64,000 nucleotides of DNA from Sugiyamaella lignohabitans (GCF_001640025.1 NC_031674.1:3286001-3350000), one strand, 5' to 3'; counted from the first letter of the stretch, positions 10,714 to 20,409 are shown. Program-made: numbers and translations. The notes: generated by a model from the sequence alone, not told the origin.

Positions 10714-11907
10714 ATGACCAATCCGCTGAGAGTAATTCTCAATGGTCTCATGCCATTTATGACTCCGGGGTCCAACTTAGAAAAGGAATCCACCAATGAT
10801 CCAGATGTGACTGAGATTGAGGTTGAAAGTACATCTGTTTCAGAGCAGCCGAGTCATGCTCTGGAACAGCCCGGGTCGGGTCAAGAACCAGAGTCTTTAG
10901 ACGAGCCAAATGTTTTGTCTGTTGATACTCAAAAAGACTCTGTCATTCCGAATAAACGTCCACAAAACGAGAAGGAAGATTCCAAAGTGAGAAAATTGCG
11001 GTCTCGAGACAAGTCATCTGCACAAGCAAACCCGGCCCTGTTTCACTTCAATTTGGATGAAATAAAGCAACAGTACTCTGAAAAATGGGAACAACCACTC
11101 CGACTGGTGTTTGAAAAAAGCCCCCAAACTACAACTATAACTAAAAGTAAAGAGCCGGAAACACCTAGTCCCTCTGAAGTTCCAAGACCCAGGATCGAAA
11201 AGTATGTTCCGGAATGCAAACCTCGACTGCCAAGTACTCGTTCAGATATTGATCCTTTACGCGACGAGCTCTATGAAGTCTATCACCGTAGAATGGAACG
11301 TGATGAAAAGGGTATACAACGAATCGAGCGTGAGAGGACAGCTCTCGAAGTGGATGCAATGATAGCTCAAAAAGAACTACTTGAAGGACTTTCTTGGCGA
11401 CGGGATATCCTACGAATAACGGCTATAGTTAATCCTAATGACCAGGAAGAACTTGAGCTCAAGAGAAAGCTCACTTTGAAAGAGATTGAAATGTACTTAG
11501 AAAGATATCAAATTTGGAAGAAAAAAGAACTACAAGCTCGGACTAATAAGGATTCTATGACACCCAGTACTAGTTCAATGTCACCACAACCGAAAATGAT
11601 ATTGCGATTACCAACTCTCCAAGGATTAGCTAAAAGAAGTGAATCTCAATCAGCAAGTCCATCTCCGACTCCGAGACCAACTGTTTCCTCAAAAAATATA
11701 TCTAGCATTACTCCGGAGTCTCGCGGACAGTCAGCACCAAAAACATTCACATCGTTTTTCCGTCCTTATACAGTACGGCCGCGATTCGACCAGCTGGTTC
11801 GACGCAATCACCGGAAAAGCGAACTCCTTGCATTTGGCCAGCAAATTCCCGATATGATAACCATGGATTTCGATATTCCCTCGGAATGGAAATCTTGGAA
11901 AGAATAA
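10714..11907 (+). CDS. SAS4: SAS4-domain protein (probable SAS-I-type acetyltransferase subunit)
   Basis: Sas4 is a scaffold subunit of the SAS-I histone acetyltransferase complex, which acetylates H4K16 and counters silencing in the nucleus. The 397-residue protein is mostly disordered, Ser/Pro/Glu-rich, but residues about 180-280 form a charged helical region. Its sequence YHRRMERDEKGIQRIERERT, then LEGLSWRRDILRITAIVNP, then LERYQIWKKKE, resembles the SAS4 domain as I know it (R/E-rich helix, then W..mgI, then a second helix). A basic KVRKLRSRDK segment lies ahead of it. The first ATG is at 10714; the open frame extends upstream from a TTG only, and an intron acceptor immediately precedes it. 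The assignment rests on this single domain, so it could be another nuclear scaffold with a similar helix. Confidence 0.62.
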   Translation: MTNPLRVILNGLMPFMTPGSNLEKESTNDPDVTEIEVESTSVSEQPSHALEQPGSGQEPESLDEPNVLSVDTQKDSVIPNKRPQNEKEDSKVRKLRSRDKSSAQANPALFHFNLDEIKQQYSEKWEQPLRLVFEKSPQTTTITKSKEPETPSPSEVPRPRIEKYVPECKPRLPSTRSDIDPLRDELYEVYHRRMERDEKGIQRIERERTALEVDAMIAQKELLEGLSWRRDILRITAIVNPNDQEELELKRKLTLKEIEMYLERYQIWKKKELQARTNKDSMTPSTSSMSPQPKMILRLPTLQGLAKRSESQSASPSPTPRPTVSSKNISSITPESRGQSAPKTFTSFFRPYTVRPRFDQLVRRNHRKSELLAFGQQIPDMITMDFDIPSEWKSWKE

Positions 11908-12204
11908 CGGTAGCCGCTGAAAAAGCCTCTGAAACCAAGAAACTTGCATACAATAATAATTAATATTTATACACGTATGGGAACTTCCTCTGGCGGACTG
12001 GGGCAAGGCCCCAGACCACAAGGTTCGACTGGCTTCTCTAGCCAAGTCGTCTTAGTTCCATTTAGAAAGGTGGCAAAGTGTATATAGCGACATCACCTCA
12101 TCACCATAGCGCCGCGTTCGCGACCCTGCAGCTGCATGAATTACTACCGATGGAATTTGGCACATGCTTCCTAACTTCATGTGAATATATATTATACGGC
12201 CGCC
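11908..12204. other. Short GC-rich intergenic region with strong inverted repeats
   Basis: Lies between the SAS4-like stop and the PGAP2-like start (both plus strand). It is unusually rich in self-complementary sequence: the cloverleaf-like element at 11980-12059 (listed separately), an AGGTG/CACCT pair, a CGCG-TT-CGCG hairpin near 12113-12122 and a GCAGCTGC palindrome near 12130. It may hold the 3' end signal of the first gene, the promoter of the second, or an independent RNA. Confidence 0.5.
11980..12059. ncRNA. Candidate structured RNA (three-stem, cloverleaf-like)
   Basis: Three nested stems are visible. A closing stem pairs GGAACT (11980-11985) with AGTTCC (12054-12059). A hairpin pairs CTGGGGC (11998-12004) with GCCCCAG (12008-12014) over a 3-nt loop and can extend by two GC pairs beyond an A-A mismatch. 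A second hairpin pairs CGACTGGCT (12026-12034) with AGCCA-a-GTCG (12040-12049) over a 5-nt loop with one bulge. Size and shape recall a tRNA, but there is no 7-nt anticodon loop and no proper A or B box, so it is not a tRNA gene. The strand is unknown. It could also be a 3' UTR structure of the upstream gene. Confidence 0.3.
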
Positions 12205-13273
12205 ATGGAGCCCTATGATGATGATGATGAAGATTCGCCAGTTGGACCCCCTAGAGTGGTTATTGCGAGAGTAAGTAACTTTAAAATAGTGGATATATTG
12301 AAACAATCAGAAGAGGGGATCCCTAACAAAATAGACCAACGCGACATCATTTGCAACTATTTATTCCAGCTTCGCAGGAAGTAAGTTATTATTTAAAGCT
12401 TGAAGTCCCAGTATTGTCATAGTAGTAGCTAGAAGTAGAGTTGCGTTCATAACTGCTTTTAGTTAGTGCTTACAGGCACTCGGAGTATATTCTAACTGTA
12501 CAGTTGCGTTTGTGGGAGCTCTATTTATTGCGATGTGTTTCGGTCACAGCTATCCAAGTGTAAAGGATCATGTGTTTGGGTACAAAGATGAGTGGCTGCT
12601 ACCAGTATCTTCTATAACCAATTACAGTTATAGAGAGCGTTCATTTTTTCAAATCGCTTGTGCACTTGCTGCTGGTAAGTTTTATAGGGATGTTGAGCTA
12701 GTACCCTTTATCTGAAACTGACGAGTTATGTTTCAATAATACTAACTAATACTAGGTCCAAGAATAGTTCTAGTCTTACTGTGGTACGTTTTGACAAAGG
12801 CATGTGGTTCTCCTTTGTCAACATTAATATTAGGAGTCGGATCAATGCGAACAGTAGCCGACGGGCTGTTTGTTTATATACCACCGCAAGACTCAGATGA
12901 ATGGCATGATATGGCTAGAATTGCCCATATTTTTTTCACTGTAGTATGGGTGTTTTGCGTTCTACACTTTAAACAAGACAGAAATTATCTCTCCGAGAGG
13001 CTCAACGAAGTTATTGCAAGAAGAATTGCTTATACAATGGCTGTGGCCTTGATTCTACTAGCACATTTTTTCACCCAGCATAGGTTATATCAGGTTCCAG
13101 GTGCCTACTCGATGTATTCCGTTCTTGAATGGACAATTGTGCTTTTAGACATAACGTTCGAGTACATTACAGCTCAGGATCTTCAAGGATTCGAAGTTAG
13201 AGTTTTAGGAAAATCCAATGGGGGATATGCTCGCGATCACGGTAAACATTCAAAAGTAGTATTCAGTGTATAG
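12205..13273 (+). CDS. PGAP2 / Cwh43 N-terminal-domain protein (Frag1/DRAM/Sfk1 family), three exons
   Basis: Proteins of this family act in the Golgi/ER to exchange the lipid of GPI anchors; in S. cerevisiae the domain is fused within Cwh43, here it stands alone as in animal PGAP2. Exons 12205-12270, 12476-12674 and 12756-13273 give 260 residues (human PGAP2 about 254). Family landmarks are LLPVSSITNYSYRERSFFQ, GPRIVLVLLWY, the HxLYxVPGAYSMYSVLEW segment and DITFEYITAQD, with five to six membrane helices. Intron 2 (81 bp) has a perfect TACTAAC at 12740-12746. Intron 1 (205 bp) has a weaker branch point, and the first downstream AG (12462) would give an early stop, so the acceptor at 12475 is used. 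The N-terminus is a short acidic Asp-run. The Cdc1/Ted1-like gene nearby acts on the same anchor. Confidence 0.85.
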
Positions 13274-13437
13274 AGACATTTTTAGTGGATATTTTAAACC
13301 ACTTGTATAGTTCGAATAAAATTGCATCACTCGGCCACTCTCACGCACTATTTCAAGGGTGTACGGCTCAATCTATGATAAATGAGTCTGCAAGTTGACA
13401 AGATAAACGCACCGTGAAAGTTATCACCTTGTGCCAG

Positions 13438-13674
13438 ATGTCTACTGCTAAATTGAGTCCCAAGGAGCAATTAATTATCCAGGAACTTCAAAAAATCTTA
13501 CAAACGACAAAGCTTATTGATGCAAATCTGAAGGAGAGCCTTGAACTGCTAAGTACTACCAGGGAGAGCGGTGACCATTCGGGTTTGCAACACATGTCGT
13601 CGGCCGTTCTGGATTCTGTCAACGAGCTCATTGACTGGCTAAGCGCGAATATGGGGCAAAATACAGGAATTTAA
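13438..13674 (+). CDS. Small helical hypothetical protein (78 aa)
   Basis: I do not recognise this protein. The ATG at 13438 opens 78 codons: LSPKEQLIIQELQKILQTTK, then a second amphipathic stretch MSSAVLDSVNELIDWLSANM. It is almost entirely predicted helix with leucine/isoleucine heptads and no cysteines, membrane segment or signal. Size and character resemble small coiled-coil subunits of kinetochore (DASH), BLOC-like or tubulin-ring complexes, but no diagnostic motif is present and I do not assign it. It sits alone, 165 bp after the PGAP2-like stop, with its own upstream region. It could be a chance ORF, though the regular heptads argue for a real one. Confidence 0.45.
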   Translation: MSTAKLSPKEQLIIQELQKILQTTKLIDANLKESLELLSTTRESGDHSGLQHMSSAVLDSVNELIDWLSANMGQNTGI

Positions 13675-14384
13675 GTAGTAAATTCTCATATTTTGGTCTG
13701 TAATTCGGAAGAAAGGACGCGTCTTTCATTCTATTGATCTTTAGCAATTGATGCATCACTTGATGTCCTGAACTTGATATTTTCAGGACTTGGCTAAAAG
13801 CACCATAACAAGGCGGAGCTTTTCTAAGACGGGTCATAGATAACAATATCTTGTTCAATTAAAACCAACGGTCCAGGAAATTACCAAAATTTGTACCATA
13901 GTGCCGGTAACTGGTTGCGTAATCACCAGATATGTTGGTCTAGTACCTAGAGATAAGAGTTGTCAGTTCTGGTAGAAAAACTAAACTTTATTCTGCTATT
14001 ACTTGACATTGTATTATTTTTCGTGGGCATGATTCATACTCTAAGCTACTATTGCGTTTGTCGCGTGTACACAGCCCATCATTTACGTAGATTTTATATG
14101 ATTTTGCTTTGACTCCGCTCCTAGCATCTTGTATACGCGTAATATAAGTTAGACTTGCACCAAATCACCTTCTTTGTTCTCAAGAAGCGAGAAGCGAAGT
14201 AGCTCTAAGAATACGAGAATTATAAACAAGCAGGAAACCTTTACGTGTAAAAATCCCCCCTGAATTAGCCGTGCAGATAATTAAATTCCTAAAAGGGGAA
14301 TGAGATCATGAAGTTAGAAAGCCTGAGTGATATAATTGTTTACCTTCCGCAAAACTATCCTCTAGGCCTTCATATATTGGCATA
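13675..14384. other. Intergenic region upstream of PLP1
   Basis: About 710 bp of AT-rich sequence containing the PLP1 promoter. I see no ORF with family features, no tRNA boxes and no notable repeats. Confidence 0.5.
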
Positions 14385-15195
14385 ATGGCATCTTCAGCAA
14401 CATATTTAGCAGATGTTTATCAAGAACAGGCAGTCAGCTCTCATTATAGCACTAATGAAAATGAGCACTCTGAACCAGATGTAGATGACGATGAGTTTCT
14501 GGATCTTTTGGATGATGAGGAGGCATTTGCTGGATACAGAGAACAGCGTAAACAAGAGTTACAGAATATGTAAGCCTTTCATATTCCAACTTGGTACCTT
14601 TTGAATATAAGCTAACTTACTTTTAGGATGACTACAGCAAAGAGGAATGTCGCCAATGGGTATGGCATAGTCACGCGTCTGACTTCTGAGAAAGAAGTTC
14701 TTTCAATTACAACATCGACCAAATATTCGGTCCTACATTTTTCACATCCTGATTTTCAAAGATGCAAAATAATGCATAAAAAGCTTGAGGTATGTATGAT
14801 GGAACGAAGGAAGCGGCGAACCAAGGGCCCGCAGTACTGCGAGATATTTATACTATTTATACTAACCTCAAATACAGGATCTAGCAACGAGGCATTTAGA
14901 AACCCGGTTCATTCAGATTGATGTGCAGGACGCACCATTTCTGGTATCAAAGTTAGGTGTACGAGTACTCCCATGTGTCATGGGGTTTATCAATGGTCAT
15001 GAAAACTTGAAACTAGTGGGGTTTGAAGAGTTAGGAGGAGGCACTATGGATTTTGAGGTCGGTATTCTTGAGAAACGGCTGGCAGCTGCTCGTGTTATTA
15101 GTCACATTGGCGCTGGCGGGACTGGAAGATCAAGTTCAATTTTGAAATTTGCTGAATCTCAGCATAATTTAAGCGATGATTCTGACGACGATTGA
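14385..15195 (+). CDS. PLP1: Phosducin-like protein Plp1 / TXNDC9 family (three exons)
   Basis: Plp1/TXNDC9 proteins are thioredoxin-fold cofactors of the cytosolic chaperonin CCT, helping to fold actin and tubulin. Exons 14385-14569, 14627-14789 and 14878-15195 give 221 residues (S. cerevisiae Plp1 is 230). The acidic helix DDDEFLDLLDDEEAFAGYREQR precedes the thioredoxin fold: SVLHFSHPDFQRCKIMHKKLE, then HLETRFIQIDVQDAPFLVSKLGVRVLPCV, and the family signature LVGFEELGGGTMDFEVGILEKRL. As expected for the family the catalytic CxxC is absent. The tail is acidic (DDSDDD). Introns of 57 and 88 bp have donors GTAAGC and GTATGT and branch points CTAAC/TACTAAC. Each of the three pieces alone looks like a separate short ORF. 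Confidence 0.93.
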
Positions 15196-16513
15196 GCCGA
15201 TCATTCGATGTTAGGCCCTGGAATAATTATAAACAATAATTATTAATTATAAGGGATCCGCATTCGTACCATTAGAGACCCATTTTCCAAGAGGTATACT
15301 ATTTTATTTTATTTTAATTTTTTTTGTTCTATCTTACTTTGTTTGATTTAGTACAGCATCACCAAATGGCTTCGTTGGAACTTTGAGCCATAATAATTCC
15401 AAGTGAACTGGAATTGTCCAGTTTATAGTTTCAGACACATTAAAAGAACCCGAAATAAATTAAATTGACTAAAGTAGAATTACTAAACCTGTCAGCCAGT
15501 TCCTCGGCAATACCCGTAACCAGTAAATGTCTATGTATCAAACAGACGCCTGTCTCCGGAAACGACCCTCCCACGCAGGTACAAACTCAGGGGTGGTGGG
15601 CTGACGGGTTACTAATTAAGCAGAAATGTAATCATTTTGAGGTATCAGGTCCATTTTAGCCGTGTATGTTGACATCATTTTTAATTGGGATAATTTATGC
15701 TGGCTGGCCGCTGCTGCTGCCGCTGTACTATAAGCTGCAGCAGAGGCGGCGGCTGACTTGGTGAAACATATTAGAAAAATAATCCCTGACTTCACTCAAG
15801 ATAACGTTAGGTTTAGTACTGTTTCTACGCAGTTTGGGCGAGAATACAACGAGACTTTCGTTTATCAATTGTCCACTCAATATCATTAACACATTCTATT
15901 AGTTTTGTGGCTATTTAGTTTGAATCGTGTTCTATTGCCACTGGTGGATAATAGAGTCTGGGTAAAATATTTTACAATCTTTTAATCGTTGGATCATTGG
16001 CGTTACGGTCGACTTGAAAATCGCCAATTGCTTGTCTATTGAATTTGAACTACAGAACTATCTGACTTTTTTGGTATTTAGTCAGTCAGCTTTAAAAACA
16101 CTTTAGCCGTGATACTCCTTCCCTAACAATACCTCATTGGCAAAGATATTTTTGACTTGTTGAATCAATTTTATAGAACGTTGTAAAATTGTTTCTTATG
16201 TCTTGATATTGTCATTGCTCCAGATTTCAAGTTGGTGGTTGTAGCCGAAGGTATCTTACGCTGGACGTAACAAAAAAATCGAAAAAAAAAAGTTTGTTGT
16301 GTTCGCTTGTTTGCATTTTATTTTTCGTTGTCATATCTGTTTTCGATCCTTCTTTTTTTTTTTTCTTTCTTTTGAATTTTTGGAGAGTTTTTGACTATCT
16401 TTGCTTTATTCCCGTAAAACTTCAGTTAATATTTTGGATTTCGAACGCTGTAATTTGACAGTATTTCACATTAATTTTTTGCATAGACCGCTTTTATTGG
16501 AAATTGGTACAGG
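15196..16513. promoter_or_regulatory. Long upstream region of the Ser/Asn/Gln-rich protein gene
   Basis: About 1.3 kb without a convincing gene. It includes a GC-rich CTG/GCC-repeat patch at 15701-15754, whose minus-strand reading in one frame is an Ala-rich stretch lacking any ATG, and a pyrimidine tract at 16350-16374 that probably belongs to the core promoter or 5' leader of the next gene. The ORF at 15465-15659 has no features of note. Confidence 0.5.
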
Positions 16514-18022
16514 ATGGAATCGTCCACACCGAGGTTAAGAGATTTGGCCAATGACCAAAGTCCTTTGCCATTGCCCCCTCGTCCAACTCCAATTCGCATT
16601 CCTGATAATGCTGAGAATAAGAAACTAATGGGATCTGGTACTCCATCGCCTCGAGCAGCTCTGGTAGCAGGATTGCGTTCTGCAACCGATAGACGACAGA
16701 GAGAAAGAGAGCAGCGACTGGGAAGTGGCCAGTCCACCCCACCCGCATCTCCATCTTATCTTGCATTTCCATCTGGCAGTGTAGGATATATGCCAGGCTC
16801 GCCAGCTTCTATTGGTGGCAGTACTAATGCAAGCAGCAGTACCGCTAATAGCATTATTTCTGGAATGCCTTCTGTAACTGCACCAGGACTTCAGTCAACT
16901 ACTAGTGGTTCGTCATCAGCAGGGCTCAACGATAATGGAATATATGCAGCACTATATGCTAAGCAGCAGGAACTTCTTGCCACTAGTCTGTATATTTCTC
17001 AACAACAGCAGAGAATCCAGGCTGCTATGTCGTCTGCTGCTGCTGCCTACGGACTCCAAACAGGAGGTTCCAGTCCCTTGTTGAATCCACTGGCTGGTCA
17101 GCAACATTTAGACTCGTTAGAACAAATGTCTTCATTAGATATTGGCGGTTATAACAACTTCTCGCCACCAGCCAATCTTGGTGGTTACAAGACAGGTTCT
17201 GTTAGCCACCATAGAACCTCATCTGGCAACAAGTATTCAGCAGCGTTCTCTCCTTCTGCGTCACCTGCACCATCTACGTCTTTCCATTCACACGGTTATT
17301 CTAATAGCTTTTCTGGCGTCGAGTCAAACTCGTTTCCGGATTATGCTCCCGAGTTTTCTCCGCTTTATCAACATCAACAGCATCAGCAACAGCATTCGCA
17401 ACAGCATCAGCAGGCACATCAGCAACGACTGAGCCAAGGCTACAACAATGGGTCCCCACTTTTCAATAGACCATCCAGCCCATCATTGCCAGTACGCCCG
17501 CAATCTTCTTCCTCATTCCGATCGCCATTGTTCTTCAATTCTGATGGAAACAATCAACAGTCTAAAGTTCCAAGTCAGTCTCAAAATTTCCAATCTTTGC
17601 ACAATGACGGTTCTACTGGTCTGAACCAGTTTAATTCCCGGCCCTACTCACCAAATATGAATGCCTTTTCCAACGTCCAATCTAATTTGATGAACCAAGC
17701 AGTTGGTAATTTGGGTGTAAACAACAACACTTCGAGTCCAGCATTTCGTCGTGGTCATAGAAAAGCTTCCTCATTATCTTCTACTGTTTATGGAGGAAGC
17801 GGTTCCAAGACTTCTCCGAACTCATCAACTGGCGTTATCGGTAGCAACTATAGTTTTGGAAGTGGAGGTTTTGGTACAAGAGCACCGAGTGGCCTTGGCG
17901 GAAACCGGACTGGAGGATCAAGTGAATATGAAATTCCATGGCGACAACCCGTTGGTCCACCTCCACTGGATGAAATCAAGCTTCGACCACAAGAGCTAAA
18001 TTTTGTTCGCCGGGCTAAATAA
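16514..18022 (+). CDS. Low-complexity Ser/Asn/Gln-rich protein, function unknown
   Basis: I do not recognise a family. The 502-residue protein is almost wholly disordered: Pro-rich N-terminus (PLPLPPRPTPIRIP), a short charged helix with ATDRRQREREQR (about residues 57-68), a Gly/Ser/Thr region, an Ala/Gln helix (LYISQQQQRIQAAMSSAAAA, about 155-175), a Gln/His run near residues 285-305, and Asn/Ser-rich segments. Several basophilic kinase or 14-3-3-type sites occur (HHRTSSG, HRKASS). The end EIPWRQPVGPPPLDEIKLRP followed by QELNFVRRAK is the most ordered-looking part and may be the conserved core. Composition is typical of RNA-binding regulators, P-body or prion-like proteins, or transcriptional co-regulators. 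The ATG is the first in frame; the upstream region is unusually long. Confidence 0.75.
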   Translation: MESSTPRLRDLANDQSPLPLPPRPTPIRIPDNAENKKLMGSGTPSPRAALVAGLRSATDRRQREREQRLGSGQSTPPASPSYLAFPSGSVGYMPGSPASIGGSTNASSSTANSIISGMPSVTAPGLQSTTSGSSSAGLNDNGIYAALYAKQQELLATSLYISQQQQRIQAAMSSAAAAYGLQTGGSSPLLNPLAGQQHLDSLEQMSSLDIGGYNNFSPPANLGGYKTGSVSHHRTSSGNKYSAAFSPSASPAPSTSFHSHGYSNSFSGVESNSFPDYAPEFSPLYQHQQHQQQHSQQHQQAHQQRLSQGYNNGSPLFNRPSSPSLPVRPQSSSSFRSPLFFNSDGNNQQSKVPSQSQNFQSLHNDGSTGLNQFNSRPYSPNMNAFSNVQSNLMNQAVGNLGVNNNTSSPAFRRGHRKASSLSSTVYGGSGSKTSPNSSTGVIGSNYSFGSGGFGTRAPSGLGGNRTGGSSEYEIPWRQPVGPPPLDEIKLRPQELNFVRRAK

Positions 18023-18580
18023 TAAATAACTAAAGTGGACGATATGCGAGACACTGACTTCTGTTCAACATAATCATACCCCCCTAGCATTCTGAGCATA
18101 CCAGCTTCTGGTAACTATCTATCTATTTCTGCTTATAATTAATACACGACTGCATCTACACTCTAGTAGTAACCGTGCCTGAAGCTTAGAACCAGCTAAT
18201 CTTCACGCTTTACGTGAGCATTTTGGTAAACGATCGGTTAAAAGGCTCGGCTGAACTACGCTGTTAAGCCATGCTAATACTAATGACAGGACAAGCACCA
18301 GTCTATTACCTAAACAGAGCCATGCCTGAACTCAGGGTTTTCATCCGTTCACAGTCCTCGGCTCCGCGGAGTCAGTCGGTGGACTAGCTTATAGCAGCCA
18401 TATTTGACGAGTTATAGCCAATGCAGAACTCCCCACATATAAGTCAGCACCGTTGTATCACCGCGGCATTAGTATGGAATAGGTAAAACTAAATTACTAT
18501 ATAAGTAGTCTATTTTTCCCCATTGTCTAGTTTCTACATTATTCAATTGTACAAAATTACACACAGACTGAAAAAGAACA
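18023..18580. promoter_or_regulatory. Upstream region of the DUF427 gene
   Basis: A 558-bp region with a TATA box TATATAAG at 18498-18505 (76 bp before the ATG) and a perfect palindrome CTCCGCGGAG at 18362-18371 (listed separately). No RNA gene seen. Confidence 0.55.
18363..18370. promoter_or_regulatory. PDRE-like palindrome upstream of the DUF427 gene
   Basis: TCCGCGGA is the consensus binding element of the S. cerevisiae Pdr1/Pdr3 zinc-cluster factors. It sits 211 bp upstream of the DUF427 start, within a 10-bp perfect palindrome. Whether a Pdr1-type factor acts in this species is not known; other Zn2Cys6 factors bind similar CCG/CGG dyads. Confidence 0.4.
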
Positions 18581-19003
18581 ATGGCTACTACCACTACTGT
18601 TAACATTACTGACCACTCACGTCAGAAGCCTCTCAGTGCTGAGCACCCTATTACTACAGAGCAAGTTGACGACAAGGTATCCTACTCTATTAAAGTGGGA
18701 AACTCGACTATTGAGTTAGCCTCTACCAAGTCGCCTGTTATTTTACACGAGGCTCACAATCCAGAGGAAGGTGCCTCCAAAAAGTATCCCGATGTCTACT
18801 ACATCTCGCCTAAAGATGTTAACTTGAGCGTTCTGAAGAAGAGCAGCACTGTAACCTATTGCCCTTATAAGGGGTATGCTTCATACTATTCAGTCATTGA
18901 TGGCCCTGAAGATGTCGCTTGGTCATATGAGGAAGCTTATGACCAGGTTTCGCCTATTCGTGGCCGTTTATCGTTCTATGAAAATAAGGTAATCAAAGCT
19001 TAG
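18581..19003 (+). CDS. DUF427 (NTP_transf_9) family protein
   Basis: A 140-residue single-domain protein of the DUF427 family, common in bacteria and scattered through fungi, whose biochemical role is not established. Family landmarks are the YYISPKDVNLSVLKKSSTVT segment, TYCPYKGYASYYSV, DVAWSYEEAYDQVSPIRGRLSFYEN. It is complete and has no signal peptide or membrane segment, so probably cytosolic. The gene has a strong TATA box, an A-rich leader before the ATG (GAAAAAGAACAATGG) and regular preferred codons, suggesting inducible, possibly high expression; a PDRE-like site lies upstream. The patchy fungal distribution makes old horizontal transfer from bacteria conceivable, but nothing in base composition shows it. 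Confidence 0.85.
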   Translation: MATTTTVNITDHSRQKPLSAEHPITTEQVDDKVSYSIKVGNSTIELASTKSPVILHEAHNPEEGASKKYPDVYYISPKDVNLSVLKKSSTVTYCPYKGYASYYSVIDGPEDVAWSYEEAYDQVSPIRGRLSFYENKVIKA

Positions 19004-20409
19004 GTGATATATGGAAAAATATAAAATGGTTAATTATTTGGTAATGAAATGGTAAATTGTTATGAGACAGATTTAATTGTTTGAAAAATATTTAGAAGTT
19101 TAGAAGTTCCTTGTTTTACTTTTGAGGTACATGTTACCCCTGACAAAAGTGACAGATCCATGCAGGGGGACCATATCAAGCTGTAACTACGATAACGGAT
19201 ACCAGACATGGGTAATAAATATATCTGATCTTATATTCTGCATGTTGTTATTTATAATTGAGTAGATTGATTGCTACATTGACTATCTATGCAAGTTAAC
19301 GTGGGGTATAATGTTCAGCCAGTGGGCTGGTAGAGTATGTGGATTATGAGGGAAACGGAGGACATGTTTAACCGATTGAACTGACTTGACTCTTACTCAG
19401 CCCACCTACAATCTTACGTTGTTACGGTTGGATTTCTAGATCAGTGTTGTTGTAATTACACTATCCCTGCATTTCCGTGAGCTGGTGATTACTCCCAACC
19501 GAGGGATATTATCTGCCTTTCTGGGCAATTTACCCGAATTTCCAGACTATTATTTGTTACTATTCATAGCCGTCGTCTTGGCAGCCCCATCTATGGCAAA
19601 GTCTAAATGAAATCAAACCGCAAACCAGTAGTTCATTTTCACGATCTAGAGATATTATTTTATATCCGCCGAGCCCGCTGAGTGTTGTTGCTATTATGTT
19701 TTATTATCTACCAGATCCGTCATGCAACTAGTGAGTGACGTATGACAGCATTAATATTTGGCACAATGGGCAAAATCTGTCCGGTAAGAAGGTCGTGTAT
19801 TTCAGTATAATTATTATTTGTGTAAATATAAATAACAGATATTTATAATTAGAGAATAACTTTTTCTATGACACTCTTTTATCAGTATATATTGCACGAA
19901 TCTTGCTATATATTTTTGTTGTTACCAGTCGGACGGATATTAATCCCCGATCTCCCGCCCTTGCATACTACAAGCAAGGGACCTAACTAGGTAGCCGATC
20001 CTATATTAAATCTGCCAAAATTAGCGAGAAAGCGTTTTCACATCTATAATTGATCCGGCATCTTAGTTTTCTCGACTTAATCATCTCATCTATACATATA
20101 AGACTACAAGGATCCTTGAGCAATATCTGCTGACTGCTAATTTGTGAATTCAAAGACATCAACTTATTCGAGGCTACATACAAACTGGTAGTGGACGGCG
20201 CGGCCCGAAACAGCATACTCGAAGTGGCATTTTAAGGTTTTTTTATATCTTACAATATTCAAGGCAATAAAATCAAGTGGATGGCTAAATCTATCTTGTA
20301 GATTTGTTCTCAATTATTTGGACTCTTTGAAAGGTTAAGACACAGATTATTACTAGCTGCCTTAGGACTGTAGCTGACGTATCGGTTTGGATCATTCTGC
20401 ATTATTCTC
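19004..20409. promoter_or_regulatory. Intergenic region upstream of PRM10
   Basis: A 1.4-kb region carrying the DUF427 3' flank and the PRM10 promoter. A perfect 7-bp inverted repeat CCCTTGC / GCAAGGG with a 9-nt spacer lies at 19958-19980. I looked for the pheromone-response element TGAAACA and did not see an exact copy. The 71-codon minus-strand ORF at 20001-20216 has no recognisable features. Confidence 0.5.
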
